A DNA stretch of 64,000 bases from Chrysopilus asiliformis (lineage: Eukaryota > Arthropoda > Insecta > Diptera > Rhagionidae), in assembly GCA_964034945.1 (NCBI GenBank), contig OZ035961.1:10284001-10348000 (forward strand), given 5' to 3'. The notes below the pieces were generated by a model. That model did no database searches. It was not told where the DNA came from and saw only the letters and a program-made list of their open reading frames with translations. Positions 11,826 to 24,378 of the stretch are shown piece by piece (positions within the stretch are counted from its first letter, which is position 1; the number at the start of each line of letters is the position of its first letter). A program made the position numbers and the translations under genes.

Positions 11826-14272
11826 AGGACATAAATTACATTTTTTATATTTAGAAATAAAAGGGAATTCAGCAAAAAGCATTTTAAATTTTGTTACATT
11901 CTTAGCCGAAACAAAAGCTTTGAAATATACTGAACATCTTGTTGAAATCGAAAACAATTACACATTCCGAAAACTCAAGTCGACCTTCATCAGTAGAGAA
12001 TTTACTTCATGTCAGTATTTGAAAGATTCCACAAGGTGTACTTGTCGACTAAACACATATAAAATCCATCTGTCTAAAGCTGTGGAATGAAAGATTTCTA
12101 GCCAAGGAGTTCCGTATAAAATACACTACTAGAAGATCTTTTTTCCCTACTTTTTTCATTTTATCTGGTTCTTTTTTTGGACTTTTTCGCACCATCAAAT
12201 ATTGTTCATTCCTGAAAATATAGCTTTCTCGACCCTCCATGCATTCCTAATGGAAATAAAAGCCCACTGTTCAGGATTGAGATTTCCTGGATAGAATAGG
12301 ATGGAGTGAATTCGACCGGAGAATGGGAAACATTACCAAATACTTAGTACTTTTTTTCCTTATTTTAGCTTCGTTATTTGCCTCTGTAAAGCTTAAAGTA
12401 ACAACGCCGGATTTTAACGTCGGGAAACGGCATTGAATGGGATTTTCGAGTGGCTGAGATAGAGTAGAGTGGCGATTAGAATGGAGTAAGATGAATCTTG
12501 GGAAGGAGCAAGGCAGAGTGTCGGTCGTTCGTCCTTTAGTCAGACACTTTTCAGTTTTACTTATCCATTGGACCTTGGCCGTAGATAACCGTCTCCATGG
12601 GTGCTTACATGAAGATAACATGAATTTCAATGAGCTTTAAGCTAACAACAACTTGAACTTCAACAAAAGGTCCTTACTTGTACACACCGAATGCCAGAAG
12701 TCTTAGTTTCGGGATGTAGAGGAAATTAGGGTCAAAGTTTTTTTTTATTTTATTTTAAAATTTCAAAAGTTTTCAAAGTGAAAGTCGTTCTTTGTTGTCC
12801 GAATAATTTTTGGAATTATTTATTCTTAGAAATAGAAATTGGTGAAAACGTTTTGCTCTGATTGTAGGAGAAAGTGAAATATTTTGTAGAAAAAATATAA
12901 TTTTAAATTCAAGAATCGTAAAAAGATAATGCTGTGCGTTGGCAAATCATTAAAAATACTTTAAGTTTTCAAAAAGAATAAAAAAATCGGTTTTTTTTCT
13001 TTTGCAATTTTCAACTTCACACAAGAAGTCATTCTGCCCCCATATTTCGTATTTTTCACTTAAACATAAGTGGTCAAAAAGGTGTATTTTGTGAAAATTA
13101 CGTTAACTAGGGGAAAACGATGTTTTTTATTCATTTTTCATGAAAATCTTCGTTTAAAAAAAAATACAATTTTATTTTCCATGATTCCGTTTTACCTTTC
13201 TTTCGTTATTTCTTTCTCAGTTTTTTAATCTTTTAAATGACTTGGCGGAAAATGTTTACGGTTGGGATTTATAACGATATTTGCTAAAATGCTTTTAAAA
13301 TTACGCTCAACTATGTGTGTATGCGAAAGGGAGTAAATATAATTTATTTATTTGCATTTGACTCTTAGACAAGCCAAGTGTCTTTCATATAATTTTAAAT
13401 TAAACAATTTTTTTTACATACGCGTGATTATGTTCGGTTGATTCGGTTGATGGCACAAATGAGTTTTTTAATGAGTTTTATTACAGGACTTAAAAAATGT
13501 GAACAACCCTCGATAAATAAATCGTTTTCGGGGCGGAATTTTCAATTCGTTTAGCATTGAAAAAGCTAATCTTGAACTTATTAGCCGCAATAATAAAGAA
13601 TAATTGTCATCAAACAGAAATTACAAAGTAAAAAAGACCTTGGCAATAAATTTCGTTTGATCTTAATGTTTGCTTATTTGAAGGCTTCCAATAAATTCGT
13701 TTGAGCTGCCAAGAAGGAATGACAATTTCCAAATGATATTCAAAATTCAAAGTCGGTTTTCTAGTTAAGGTTTTCCTTCTATTATTATCGTTAAGACGTG
13801 AAAATGGAAAATGTTTTGAGTGGGTATTTTACATAATTGAATTTTTGTAATTCAAGTTTTTGATCAAAATGATTACAGACCCGGGCTCCAATACGGAAAC
13901 GAAGTAATTTGGATGAAAATCATGCTTTTGAACGAATATTTTTCATTGAGTTTTCACATATTAGGTGTACAAAGTCACGTAAATTCGTCAAGGGTTTGGA
14001 AAAAATTTCAAATTTTAATATTCAGATCTAAATAAAATGCAGATTTGGATTGAGTAAAACTTTATATAAATAGACAAAAAAATATAGACCGTTAGATGAT
14101 CTATAAAGGGTTATCCATGAACTACACCATGCTAATTTTAACCTTTTGGGAGCCCCATCCCTCTTTTTCGGGACGCTTTCGCGGGATTTCTAGAATGGAG
14201 TCTAGTACCGCAGTCAGACTGCCGCAGTCACCTCCCCCTCCCCACTAAATGTGTGATGTGTTTTACAAACAA
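11826..14272. other. No recognised gene
   Basis: AT-rich intergenic DNA in front of the gypsy element. The minus-strand frame at 12271-12630 has no recognisable domain. Nothing else supported. Confidence 0.4.
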
Positions 14273-14276
14273 CCAC

Positions 14277-14483
14277 TGTAAAGGGTATGCAATTGAAATA
14301 AATTAAAGATATTCTTCTATAATTTATTAAAACGTCTTAATCCTTTTTCGAATTTTTATACAATGATTTTTAAAACAACGGCAAACTATTTTAAAATATA
14401 ATAATTACTTGATAAAACGATTTATATTACAAAGTATATAATTGTAAGTTAAAGCACAGTGTATTTAATAATATTGGGCTACA
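14277..14483 (-). repeat. 3' LTR of the gypsy element
   Basis: A 207-bp direct repeat of 19664-19870. On the sense (minus) strand it runs TGTAGCCCAATATT ... CCCTTTACA. It should hold the poly(A) signal for the element; AT-rich blocks are present but no single site is decisive. Confidence 0.95.
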
Positions 14484-14499
14484 GTTCGGCCATCCTGAC
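14484..14499 (-). promoter_or_regulatory. Polypurine-tract position with a tRNA-Leu-like 14-mer
   Basis: On the sense strand, the bases just before the 3' LTR read AAAAGTCAGGATGGCCGAAC. The polypurine tract for plus-strand priming is expected here, but the run is only partly purine. GTCAGGATGGCCGA equals the 5' end of animal leucine tRNA (CAG type) as I recall it. See the matching primer site at 19648-19661. Confidence 0.4.
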
Positions 14500-14628
14500 T
14501 TTTAAATCGACCTCGATTTAGCAAAACAACAAACAAAATCCTATTACAGTTTAATTAATATTTAAAGCTAGATTCTTACTATATCAATTTAATATTTAAC
14601 AAAAACAATAAAAAAAATTTTAAGTGTG

Positions 14629-16691
14629 TCAATCAAAATTTTCATGAAACTGAACATAAGGCTTCATATTAGCTGGAGCGCATATTCCGCGATAGGGTAT
14701 TCTACTTATTTGCATACCCTCAATATCGGTAATTTTGTAACGGTCATTTGGTAAAACATCCGTTATGACATAAGGTCCTTTATACTTTTTTAACCATTTT
14801 TTATTAACTCCAGGAGTTGTTTCAATATTTCTTATTAAAACATATTGACCTTTTTCATATTTAATAGGTGGTTTGTGATTTTTATTATAATAATTCTCAT
14901 TATATACTTGACAATCTTTGATTTTTCTACTAGCAAGTTCGCGTATTTCTGCTAAGTTCCTTTCTTTATTATTATAAACATCTTTCTCTAAAAATTCTTT
15001 AATTATATCGCAACAATCTCCACGCTGGTTCACTCCAAAAAGTAAAATACTTGGACTTGTTCCAGTGCTTCGATTTATCGTATTATTTAGAGCAAATTCA
15101 ATCTTATTAATATACTTATCCCAATCTGCACTATCTAATTCTGTCTCTTTCGAAAACATCGGTGTAAGTGTTCTATTAATTCGTTCTACTTGTCCATTTG
15201 ATTGTGGCGAACCAGTAGCAACTTTTATATGCACAATATTCTGATTAATACAATATCGAGAAAATTCTTCAGAAGTAAAACAAGAACCCCTATCTGATAT
15301 AATTGTTACTGGTTTACTATAACTATTCGTATACAAAGACATGCATTCTATAACTTCTTTTGTTGAAGTTGATTTAACCGGATAAATTTTTGCAAATTTT
15401 GTAAAGCTATCGACAATTAGAAATATATATTTCTTCTTTCTTTTACTGCTAGGAAGAGGTCCATAATGATCTACATGTACAATTTGAAAAGGTAATTCAC
15501 CTTTCGGAATACTATGTAAAACTCCCTCTTGTTTACCCGACAATGGTGAAAAATGTACGCACTTTAAACAATTCTTAATAAATTCTTTAATTTTACTTTT
15601 CATATTTGGAAACCAGTATGATTCATTTATTACCCCGTAACATTTTTCTACTCCTAAATGACACAATTTTTCATGATATGTTTGAATAACAGAAGTCTCC
15701 ATTTGCCTAGGTACATAAAATAAAATTTTATCATTTATTTTTCTGTATATCAATCCATTTATCATTTCATAAAATGAATTCTCTTTTTCTTCCAATGATT
15801 TAGAAATATCTTTAATAATATTATCTTTTTGTTGAGCTGATGCAAGTGCATATTCGAAAGTGTCTGACTCTATAACTAATATATTAGTACATCTGCTCAA
15901 CGCATCAACATGAGACATTTTCGAGCCAACGCGATGCTCAATTTTATAATTAAAATTTTCTAATTCTAAAGCCCATCTAGAAATACGTGGATTTATTAGT
16001 TTTTTGTTTAATGTTAACGTCAAAGATTGACAATCAGTAACAATTTTAAATTCCAAACCTAATAAATAAATTCGAAATCTCCTTAAAGCATAAATAATAG
16101 AAAGTGTTTCAAGTTCATAACTATGAAATTTAAATTCAGATGGCGTAGTTCGTTTGGAGAAGAAAAATATTGGATGAAACTTTTCATCATTTTGTTTCTG
16201 CATTAAAATTGCTCCAAAACCAGTGCTACTAGCATCGCAATGTAATTCCGTCTCACTCAAAGGATTATATATTGCCAACACAGGAGATTCTACTAGCTTA
16301 GACTTCAATTCATTAAAACATTTTATCTGTTCAACACCCATATTAAATTTAGTATTATTACGTAACAAATCATACAATGGTTTAGCAATAGTAGCAAAAC
16401 CTTGAATAAACTTACGGAAATATGAACATAAACCCAAAAAACTATGTAATTGTTTAATATTTTTTGGAAGTTGAAATTCTTCTATAGCACTCAAACCTTC
16501 ATCATTGGGACGAATACCATTACAAGAAACCTTGTAACCTAAATATTTAATTTCTTCAACAAGAAAATTACATTTATCTAATCTTAGTTGTAAAGAATAT
16601 TCACGTATTAATTCAATTACATCTTTTAAAATTTTCAAATGTTCTTCAATTGTTTCAGTTGCTATAAGCAAATCATCCATATATACTAAAA
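14629..16691 (-). pseudogene. gag-pol, 3' part: RT palm, RNase H, integrase
   Basis: Second half of the split polyprotein. The open frame as read starts inside the inserted element (16749); true pol sequence begins at the target duplication with LVYMDDLL, the YMDD catalytic motif of reverse transcriptase (frame residues 21-28). RNase H follows (LHCDAS near 169, YELETLSII near 211, TDCQSL near 238). Integrase has its zinc finger (H359/H364 and C395/C398, YHEKLCHLG...NCLKC) and the D,D-35-E core (VDHYGP near 426, SDRGSCF near 485, GQVERIN near 519). The frame is open to the stop, so this half is intact apart from the missing N-terminal part. It would make cDNA and integrate it. Confidence 0.93.
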
Positions 16692-17421
16692 CAGAGCTCG
16701 GCACTGCTTGGCTCGTCTGGCTCCTCAATACGATAACATTTTTATTCAAATTTTACGAGATTACAATCAATGTATGAACGTTTTTACTCGACTCTCCAAC
16801 GCAATGATACGTGTTGGTTGACGACGGCCACTTCGGCAGCCGAAATCAAACGATTGACTAACAATCGATGGAGCGAGCCTACGACAGTCATTCAGTATGA
16901 TTTCTGCTGTTGATGCGTACGGGTGTATACATTTGCTCTCCAAAATTATATTTGCTTCCCAAAGAACACTGATGTACGAAATTTTTTCAGAAATTTGATT
17001 TTTTTAGTTTTCCTTTTCCATTATGAAGCGCTCATATTCAAATTCAAATACTATACAAATAATGATAACCGTCAATGTCTAGTTTGCAGTTACATGTCGA
17101 ATAAAAAATTCAATCTAAAACGCCATTACAACAGCTGTCATAAGTTCGATTTTGCCCGATGCAATGAAGTAGAAAGAGTAAGACAGGTTGACAATTTAAA
17201 GAAAGTTTTTTTTAGAGAAATTTCCTTTAGGCGGAACATATGATTCTGAAATTGCATAATGATAAATTGTGTAGTTCACTGTTCCTAAACATCTCCATCA
17301 AAAGCGAAAGAGCGTAAAAAATGAAAATGATGCGTTTTCTCATTTTGTGCTATAGTATATGAAGAAACATAAAAATTTTTCGAGTAGTAGTAAATCACTA
17401 CATACATGGTGCCGAGGCCTG
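16692..17421. mobile_element. Non-autonomous hAT element inside the gypsy RT
   Basis: A 730-bp insertion with an exact 8-bp target duplication TACTAAAA (16684-16691 and 17422-17429). The terminal inverted repeats are CAGAGCTCGGCAC and CAGGCCTCGGCAC, matching at 11 of 13. Ends starting CAG with an 8-bp duplication are the mark of hAT transposons. The interior keeps a transposase zinc-finger fragment (16923-17243) but no catalytic domain, so it needed a helper. It must be younger than the gypsy insertion. Confidence 0.93.
16923..17243 (+). pseudogene. hAT transposase N-terminal zinc-finger fragment
   Basis: The 106-residue frame contains CLVC, then KFNLKRHYNSCH after 8 residues, then a basic helix with VDNLKK. 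This CxxC...H...H finger with an 'NLKRHY..H' stretch is typical of the N-terminal DNA-binding finger of hAT transposases related to the GTF2IRD2/ZBED-like group. The RNase-H-like catalytic and dimerisation regions are absent. The first ~45 residues are probably not native coding sequence. Confidence 0.75.
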
Positions 17422-19584
17422 TACTAAAAGCTTTCCATCACGAACTAATTTTTCAAATATTTTATTAATATAGCGTTGAAAAACTGGTGGACCATTTTTT
17501 AAACCAAAAGGTAAACGTAAATATTCAAATTGTCCTAATGGTGTAACAAAAGACGTATATTTGACACTATCATCCGCAATTTTCACATGATGAAACCCAT
17601 TCTTTAAATCTAAAGATGTAAAATATTTTTTATTTCTCAAACGATCTAAATTATCTTCTATATGAGGTAAAGGATAATTATCTTTTTGTGTAATACGATT
17701 TAAAACTCGAAAGTCCACACATAATCTTAATTCAACAGTTTTCTTTTTTACTAATACAATTGGTGATGTATAAGGAGACGAACTTTCACGAATAATATTT
17801 TGTTGCAACAAATCATCAAGTATTTTTTGAAGATCATTTTTATGTGCATAAGGCAATCTACGTGGAGAACAATGAAAAGGATCATCTTTCGTCAAAACTA
17901 TCTTCATTTCAATTTCAGTGTCCTTATACTTCCTGTTATTAACATCAATTCCGTTTTTAACTATATCAGCAATAGATTTTTTGATCTCAAAGGGTAATTT
18001 TTTATTAATATTAAAATCTAATTCCGTATTTTCAATATGCATTATATTATTTAACCAATTAATACTAGTATCATTATTTCCATTGACACACTTACAATTC
18101 TCACACAGCTTCTTACAACTTAAAAGCCTTAAATTCATATTTTTCATGAAATCTCTTCCTAATAATATTGAAAAATTTCTAATACTATTTTCATTTACAA
18201 CATATAACGTTAAATAAACATTTTCTGATTCAAATTTAAATCTACATTTCACAGTACCTTCAATTTGTAATTTACTGCCGTTTATTCCAAAATAATTATC
18301 TGGTGTTGATGAGTTAAAAGGAGAAATCAAATTTCTGGGAACACAACGACTGAGAACAAAACTTATGGCGCTTCCAGTATCCAACAGTGTATATAATTTA
18401 CTCGAGAAACTAGCGGTTTTATGGTCTTGCGCTTTAAAAAATGTATAGTTTAATAAAACTTCAAACTCATTATACCTGCTGAACGCTTGATTATACTGAT
18501 TTTCAACTGTCTGGATATTTTGATTATTTCCACTACTGTCACTTGCTGAATGTGAATGGTCATCAACATCATTGTTTTCAAGCGTCATAACTCTTGGTGT
18601 TTGACACTGATCTGCAAAATGTCCTACTTTACCACATTTGTAACACGATCTTTTTTCTTTTACAGGCTTTTGACACTTGGATGCTACATGTCCCATCTCA
18701 TTACAATTATAACATTTTATAATTCGATTATTGGATTGTACATTTCGATAAAAATTATTTCTTCCTTGTACAGTAATATTTTCGCCCACATTAGTACGTA
18801 CTTTTTCATATTTCTTTATCGCCATTTTCAACTCTTTCATAGTTTGGACATTATATAATGTCATTTTATTTGTTTTTGAATCCGGAATTCCATCGACTAT
18901 GTAAAAAATTAGATCTTCTTCTTCAATAACCGTCGCTGAAGCTATTTCTTGCATAGACAGAATATATTGATGTAAATTTTCCTCTACCTTCTTTTTACGC
19001 GACCTTAATTGATTGTGTATATCAGCGTTTGTTAATTTTTTCCCAAATTCATCCAATAGCAAACTTTTTAATTCAATCCAAGACTTACAAAATATTGACC
19101 TAACAAAAATTCTCGCAGTACCTGTTATCAAACGCTTAGCATAAAGAAAAGACATTTTTTCGTCACATCCAAAAGCTTCCATCGATTCTTCAAAATTCTT
19201 TATCCAAACTTCAACAGGCAAATTGTCGTCACCACTAAAATTTGTCATGGCAGCTTCTACGTCTTGAAAACTGCACTTTCTTGTATCACGGACCGATTCA
19301 TCACTTAGACTCAAATTTTTTATTTCATTTTTCAATTTTTCTATTTCTTGTTTTCTCTCCAAAATTTTCTGTAATCGCTCCAATTCTTCTTGCAATAAAT
19401 CTTCCTCATTTCCGCTTTCAACCTGTAAATGAGACATTACCGTAGAGTTTCGTCCTTCAATTCTCTTCAATTCTTCCAAAATCCTTGTCCTCAAATTATT
19501 CTTTGTACCAGTAGAACATATGCCAAGTTCTTCACACTTCTTCTTCAAATCAATAATTTTTGCCGTCTGCAAAAAACTTTCCAT
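17422..19584 (-). pseudogene. gag-pol, 5' part: gag, protease, RT fingers
   Basis: First half of the split polyprotein. I start it at the ATG at 19584 (MESFLQ); an upstream in-frame ATG at 19638 lies next to the primer site and is less likely. From the chosen start: a SAP-like N-terminal helix pair, a Glu/Lys-rich coiled coil near 55-100, a gag capsid-like region, two CCHC knuckles (CYNCNEMGHVASKC and CYKCGKVGHFADQC, about residues 291-327), protease with LLDTGSA near 400, and reverse transcriptase with LRLCVDFRVLNR, TSLDLKNGFH and LPFGLKNGP. The frame runs through the target duplication into the hAT end and stops at 17398-17400, before YMDD, so no active reverse transcriptase is made. Confidence 0.93.
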
Positions 19585-19647
19585 TTCAGTTAGGAAGAAA
19601 AAAAATCTTGAAACAATTTGATCACTTCTTCTGATCAAATGGAGCTC

Positions 19648-19661
19648 AATCCCACTTCTGA
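19648..19661 (-). promoter_or_regulatory. Probable primer-binding site (tRNA-Leu-like)
   Basis: Just inside the 5' LTR the sense strand reads CA then TCAGAAGTGGGATT. Its complement AATCCCACTTCTGA resembles the T-arm and acceptor 3' strand of leucine tRNA, but the usual complement to the terminal CCA (TGG) is not seen. The tRNA match is from memory and needs checking. Confidence 0.45.
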
Positions 19662-19663
19662 TG

Positions 19664-19870
19664 TGTAAAGGGTATGCAATTGAAATAAATTAAAGATATT
19701 CTTCTATAATTTATTAAAACGTCTTAATCCTTTTTCGAATTTTTATACAATGATTTTTAAAACAACGGCAAACTATTTTAAAATATAATAATTACTTGAT
19801 AAAACGATTTATATTACAAAGTATATAATTGTAAGTTAAAGCACAGTGTATTTAATAATATTGGCCTACA
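19664..19870 (-). repeat. 5' LTR of the gypsy element
   Basis: A 207-bp LTR matching 14277-14483 except at one base. It carries the promoter for the element; no convincing TATA/initiator pair can be singled out in such AT-rich sequence. Confidence 0.95.
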
Positions 19871-19874
19871 CCAC

Positions 19875-22715
19875 CAAACTCAATTTGCCACAAACATTGC
19901 CCACCAATTTCATCAAATTTTGGGTAATTTAAATATTCAGACTAACACTGTACAAAAAAAATCAAAAAAAAAATCAAAAGCTAGTTTTTATTAACACGTA
20001 CTAAAGAAGAAAAACATAATTTTTTTGATTGCGATCTATGAGGCTTAGACATATGTTTATTTTTTAGCTTTTGCATTTGAGACCCCACGCGGTTGGTGCT
20101 TCGCCTTAACGATTTTAACAAAATGGCATATTCGAGATACGGCTGTATGACTTTATCTCCTAATTCTCTCAATGAGGACTTCTTATAATGAGTATTTGGT
20201 GGATCAAAATTGGCTTGCACGATTGGAACCTAACTGATGAGCGAAAGTAAAACAAAAGATTTTGCAAGATTGGAACCTAACTGCGAAAGTAAAAAAAAAA
20301 GATTATAATAAAAATAAGTTAAATCACGAAAATTAACTAAATGAGTTTATTTAAATTACATCTATAAACTACAAACTTCACATTTATGAAAAATGTTGTC
20401 TCTAGCAAAATGTATCACAAAATTCGTGATTTTTTTCTATGCCTTTCTAAGGCATGGACAAAATTTTACGATTGTTTTACATTCAAGCAAAAATAGTCGG
20501 TATAAATCTTCAAAAACCTTGAATACTACCAAACGCGGAAAAACCGTATTATTGCGTGGGAAAAGATTTTTCGGTTTTTATTTCTTTTTAACAATCTCAA
20601 GAAATTTTTTCTTGTTCCATCATTTTATCACTTGGTGCGCGAGTTTGAGGAAAAAAAATCAATCATCCCTGTCGCTATCTGAAAAGCCACGTAAAACCAA
20701 TAAAACGCTCCGCATGTTGGTGGTCTGTGATTTATTAACTTCGTAAAAAAGAAGCTCAGACGATCAGCAAGGAAAAAAAATCGAAGAAAAAGGAATTTTC
20801 GTACACTCTTGCTATAAGAAACAGACTTTGGCCATCCCAGACCCATTTCGATATTACCGAACAGTCACAGAAAAGGCCCATAGGGAAATTTTTTTATAGC
20901 CCGAAAAAGTTTGTTGATGTTCGGAAAGTAAATCAAACTGGGGTTCCGGCTAAGAGCCCTTTTTTCTGCCATTTGGGAGAAAGTCTTTACATTCCCAGAC
21001 GACAGCGACAGGGATAAGAACAACGATAACAAGGACTATTTATATCGATAAGGCCATCTTCGTAAAAAGGTATAAGACAAAATATTATCATTGGTGTCTA
21101 TAAAATGGAAAGAATCGTCTTAGAACCCATGTACGACCAATATATTACTTTTAAACGACTAAAACCAAACTAAATTCTAAAAGTTAATACTAGACCGTTA
21201 ACGATTTATGTTGAATTTGATTAGAAGGTAATCGTCAAAAAATAGAGGTAAAAAAGGATTACATGGCTAAAAAATTTATGAAATCATTGTTGGTTTCAAG
21301 GAGTGTTATCAGGATTTCGAGAGGAATGAAAAATTAATTTTCTTCGGACGAGATTTGATAATACCTTCAGTACTCTTTTGATTTTTTATCCAACTACTTA
21401 TGGATAGTTGACGGCCTGCTTTGTGGTGGGCGGCGTATTCACTTTTTGTAACGCGGAAGTCGATAACACGTGAGCTAATTTCGACGTTGGAATCGTATTG
21501 GTCTGGCGAGTAACAGCCCTGCAGACCAGCAAGTGAATGTTCACCTGAAGTAGGTGTAAGTGAACATTGTGTCTCGATTTACTCACAAGAAAATCATGCA
21601 CGTGGCGCGATAAAAAATATTTCTTCAATGCGGTGAAGGGGCAGTGAGCCGAAGGTGAATAGTAATCAAAAGTGGGCAAGTAATCGAAGCAAAGAAGTCA
21701 AATGTTTTGATTTGTCTGAGTACAGTAATTAAGAATTAAATAATAAAGTGATCATTTTACCATTTCATGCGTCCGATATTGAAATCTTTATTTAAAATAT
21801 TTAAGCGACCAGACAAAAAATTCCCGGTTTTTAACTGTGTAAAAAAGGTCCAGTAGAAAACCCATTTATCAAGTTAATCACCACTGTTGGGGTTATTTTT
21901 CGCGGCCTTTTGCACACTTGAATCGCATTAAATTGAAACTTTTCAGTTCTTGTTTTGGACAAATTTCCCTATTTTATGATTGCTTTGGTCACGATGACAA
22001 CGACGACTTTGTAGAATGCGAAACTAAAAAGATTTACACAAGAATTGAATTGACTACTATACGTTCGAGTAAGTACTATCTTTAAGATAGTGTGGGCAGC
22101 ATTTTAGAGTCTCTTCTCACTTTCATGCTCACCCGCATAAATTCAAATTCACTGCGAAACATAACAGCGATGCGGTTCGGGAAGGCAGAGGAAATTCGTA
22201 TATGCAAAATTTATATTTTATGAATAAATGGATGCGCCATCCGCCTGTAACTCTGTATAATGTTATTGTTGTTCGCGTGAGGTATGTTGAAGGTAGCTTG
22301 CAATTTATATAAGACAGGACAATGAAGCTGGTAACATCTCGAAAGACGCCTCTGTTCGCATTTAATGGGACAAAAACATTGTTATAGTACACTTCACTTT
22401 GGCATTTTATTGGCAATTGTTGTGGCAGAAAATGTCCATATGTGTGTGGGCTTTGGGGCGAAGCATTTGAGCCGAGCTGCCCATTTCGAAGATATTGCAT
22501 TTTACATTTAAGTATTCTCAGTCGTCTTATTGTCATCTTTTGTGTCCTCATTCATTGCATTGTTGTCATGTGAGTAAAATATTGAAAGTGCTCATAAAAT
22601 ATGAACGAAATTTCCAAGTATATAAAATTTGTCTGAGAGCCAATCGATGATATCCTCTTCTGGTTTTAATTTTGTTACATTTAAATGGTTTTTAATGATA
22701 CTGGGTAGCATATAA
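19875..22715. other. No recognised gene
   Basis: Intergenic sequence. A short tandem duplication (about 50 bp, AGATTGGAACCTAACTG...GCGAAAGTAAAA) lies at about 20217-20300. Open frames near 19981-20220, 21398-21679 and 22129-22551 have no recognisable domain. The last lies in less AT-rich sequence and could be part of an untranslated or unknown exon, without real support. Confidence 0.4.
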
Positions 22716-23030
22716 GTATGGTGAAACGAAAGGGTATATTAGATTTGCCTTACCGTTTGTAACGCCAAGATCCCGTCATGTATTACACTTGTGTTTAGAA
22801 TGATAAAAAAAATTAATTTCTGCATGTCCGTCCGTCCGTCTGTCTGTCCGTCCGTCTGTCCGTCTGTCCGTCTGTCCGTCTGTCCGTCTGTCCGTCTGTC
22901 CGTCTGTCCGTCCGTCTGTTCGTCTGTGGTGCCGATTGCGGGCGCACGGATTGAGCTAGAGACTTAAAAGTTTACACAGATTCGTTTTTCGTAAAATTCA
23001 AGGCTAAGTTCGTTAATGGCCAAAAATTGT

Positions 23031-23067
<37 letters not shown>

Positions 23068-23335
23068 ACCCCCCGTACGAATGAAAACGTTTTTTGCGAA
23101 TATCTCAAAAACGGTTCAGCTTATCAAAAAAAGTCCACTAACAAAAGTTATTTAGGATATGAATCTACATAAAACTCTCATACATCAAAATCCGATTGGA
23201 ATAAATTTAAAAAAATCTTATGGAAAAGTTTGACTTCAAAGTGGAATTTTGATACAACTGTCGGCCGTTGACTTAAATCACCATACGGGTTTTCATTAAT
23301 TGCCAAGTTGGCAATTATAGCTTTTGTTATATTTA
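22716..23335 (+). repeat. Dispersed family A, copy 2, with a 34-base G run
   Basis: Same order of blocks as 10892-11450: GTATGGTGAAAC start, CCTTACCGTTTGTAACGCC, an expanded (GTCCGTCT)n tract at 22825-22925, poly-G at 23033-23066, then CACCATACGGG, hairpin TTGCCAAGTTGGCAA and the TATAGCTTTTGTTAT end. The G run is about twice as long as in the other copies. Confidence 0.8.
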
Positions 23336-23856
23336 GTGTATGTATATGCCATTATATAAGATATACTTCTAGTGGCAAATATGTTCTAAAAATGCTAATA
23401 TTGCTAGTCGTGTAAATAAGAGTTTGTTAAAAAAAATATCAAAAATTGAGGAAACAAGGAAATTATTGTTGCATTGACGTTTAAGTAAAAACAAAAGCGA
23501 AAAATCCTGGCTTTGGGTAAAAACATAAGCGAAAAAAAATAAGTGACAAATAGGAACGTCAAATGGAACTAATTACACCTCTGTCAATGGGACAGCATTC
23601 CAAAGCTGGATTAGGCATTCTAAATTGAGGTTTTGTAATAATTCTTCGCAATCGCTGCGCACCAATAGTTTTACAGCAGCAGTTATTATAGGAGTCGGAT
23701 GGTGTCGTTAGCCACAGGCTGTAACTATCACTAGTTATTTCCATAAAGCAAGTTAAGTGGACTTGAAATAACAGCGTGAGGTATGCGTGGTTTGTACTTA
23801 AGACTTCCAACGAGGCTGAATGCAGTATCACTTATTATAACTGGCAAATAAATATA

Positions 23857-24378
23857 ATGGCGTTTTCGACTGGCATGCTCTTTTTGCTCTGAAGTTGCTC
23901 TAAATTTGCTCACTCTGAGATCTTGTGTTCGACTGAGATTTTTTGATCGCTCGAAAAAGAGTTACGTGTTCGAGTGACGCAAGTACTCCGTATGCGAGCA
24001 CTAAAAGAGCATTTTTCGAGCAATTTTGTGATCTGCCTAATGTAGTCAGATTTGAGTTGCTCTTTTGAGGTTAAGGCTAACAAAATCGTGTGGAATCGTA
24101 AATGGAAGATATTTATGATTTTGATTTCTTGGATTCTTCTTCATCTAGTGAAGAAGAATTTCATTTGGTCAGAAATATATTAGTGCAGTGTCAACTTAAG
24201 GGGAATATATCAAAATTAATTTTAATTTGTTTTATGCTTCTTCTTGTTCTTTGAGAAATGCTCGACTCCCAAGCAGAGGTGCTCGAAATCTACTCGAGAT
24301 CTGCTCGAAATACCTTGCTCTAAACTGGGGTAGAGCGTTCTCTGAATCTGCCCTGAATCTGCCAGTCGAAAACGTCAT
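23857..24378. mobile_element. MITE with CGTTTTCGACTGGCA inverted ends
   Basis: The left end ATGGCGTTTTCGACTGGCA is matched by TGCCAGTCGAAAACGTCAT at the right. The interior is rich in GCTCGA/TCGAGC motifs, many in mirrored order, and has no transposase. The flanks do not give a clean target duplication, so the superfamily is open. Confidence 0.65.

Larger units (their letters stand above)
14273..19874 (-). mobile_element. Ty3/gypsy LTR retrotransposon, interrupted
   Basis: The element lies on the minus strand: LTR 19664-19870, gag-pol, LTR 14277-14483. The 207-bp LTRs begin TG and end CA and differ at one base by eye (14477-14479 against 19864-19866), so the insertion is recent. A 4-bp target duplication CCAC (14273-14276, 19871-19874) fits Ty3/gypsy. 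The domain order gag, protease, reverse transcriptase, RNase H, integrase is diagnostic of this group, and gag and pol are in one frame. No envelope gene follows integrase. A hAT element at 16692-17421 splits the reverse transcriptase, so this copy cannot make a complete polyprotein. Without the insert the element would be about 4.86 kb. Confidence 0.95.

Noticed and set aside
12271..12630. 119-residue minus-strand frame
   Set aside because: Composition and lack of motifs look like chance; no supporting promoter or splice signals.
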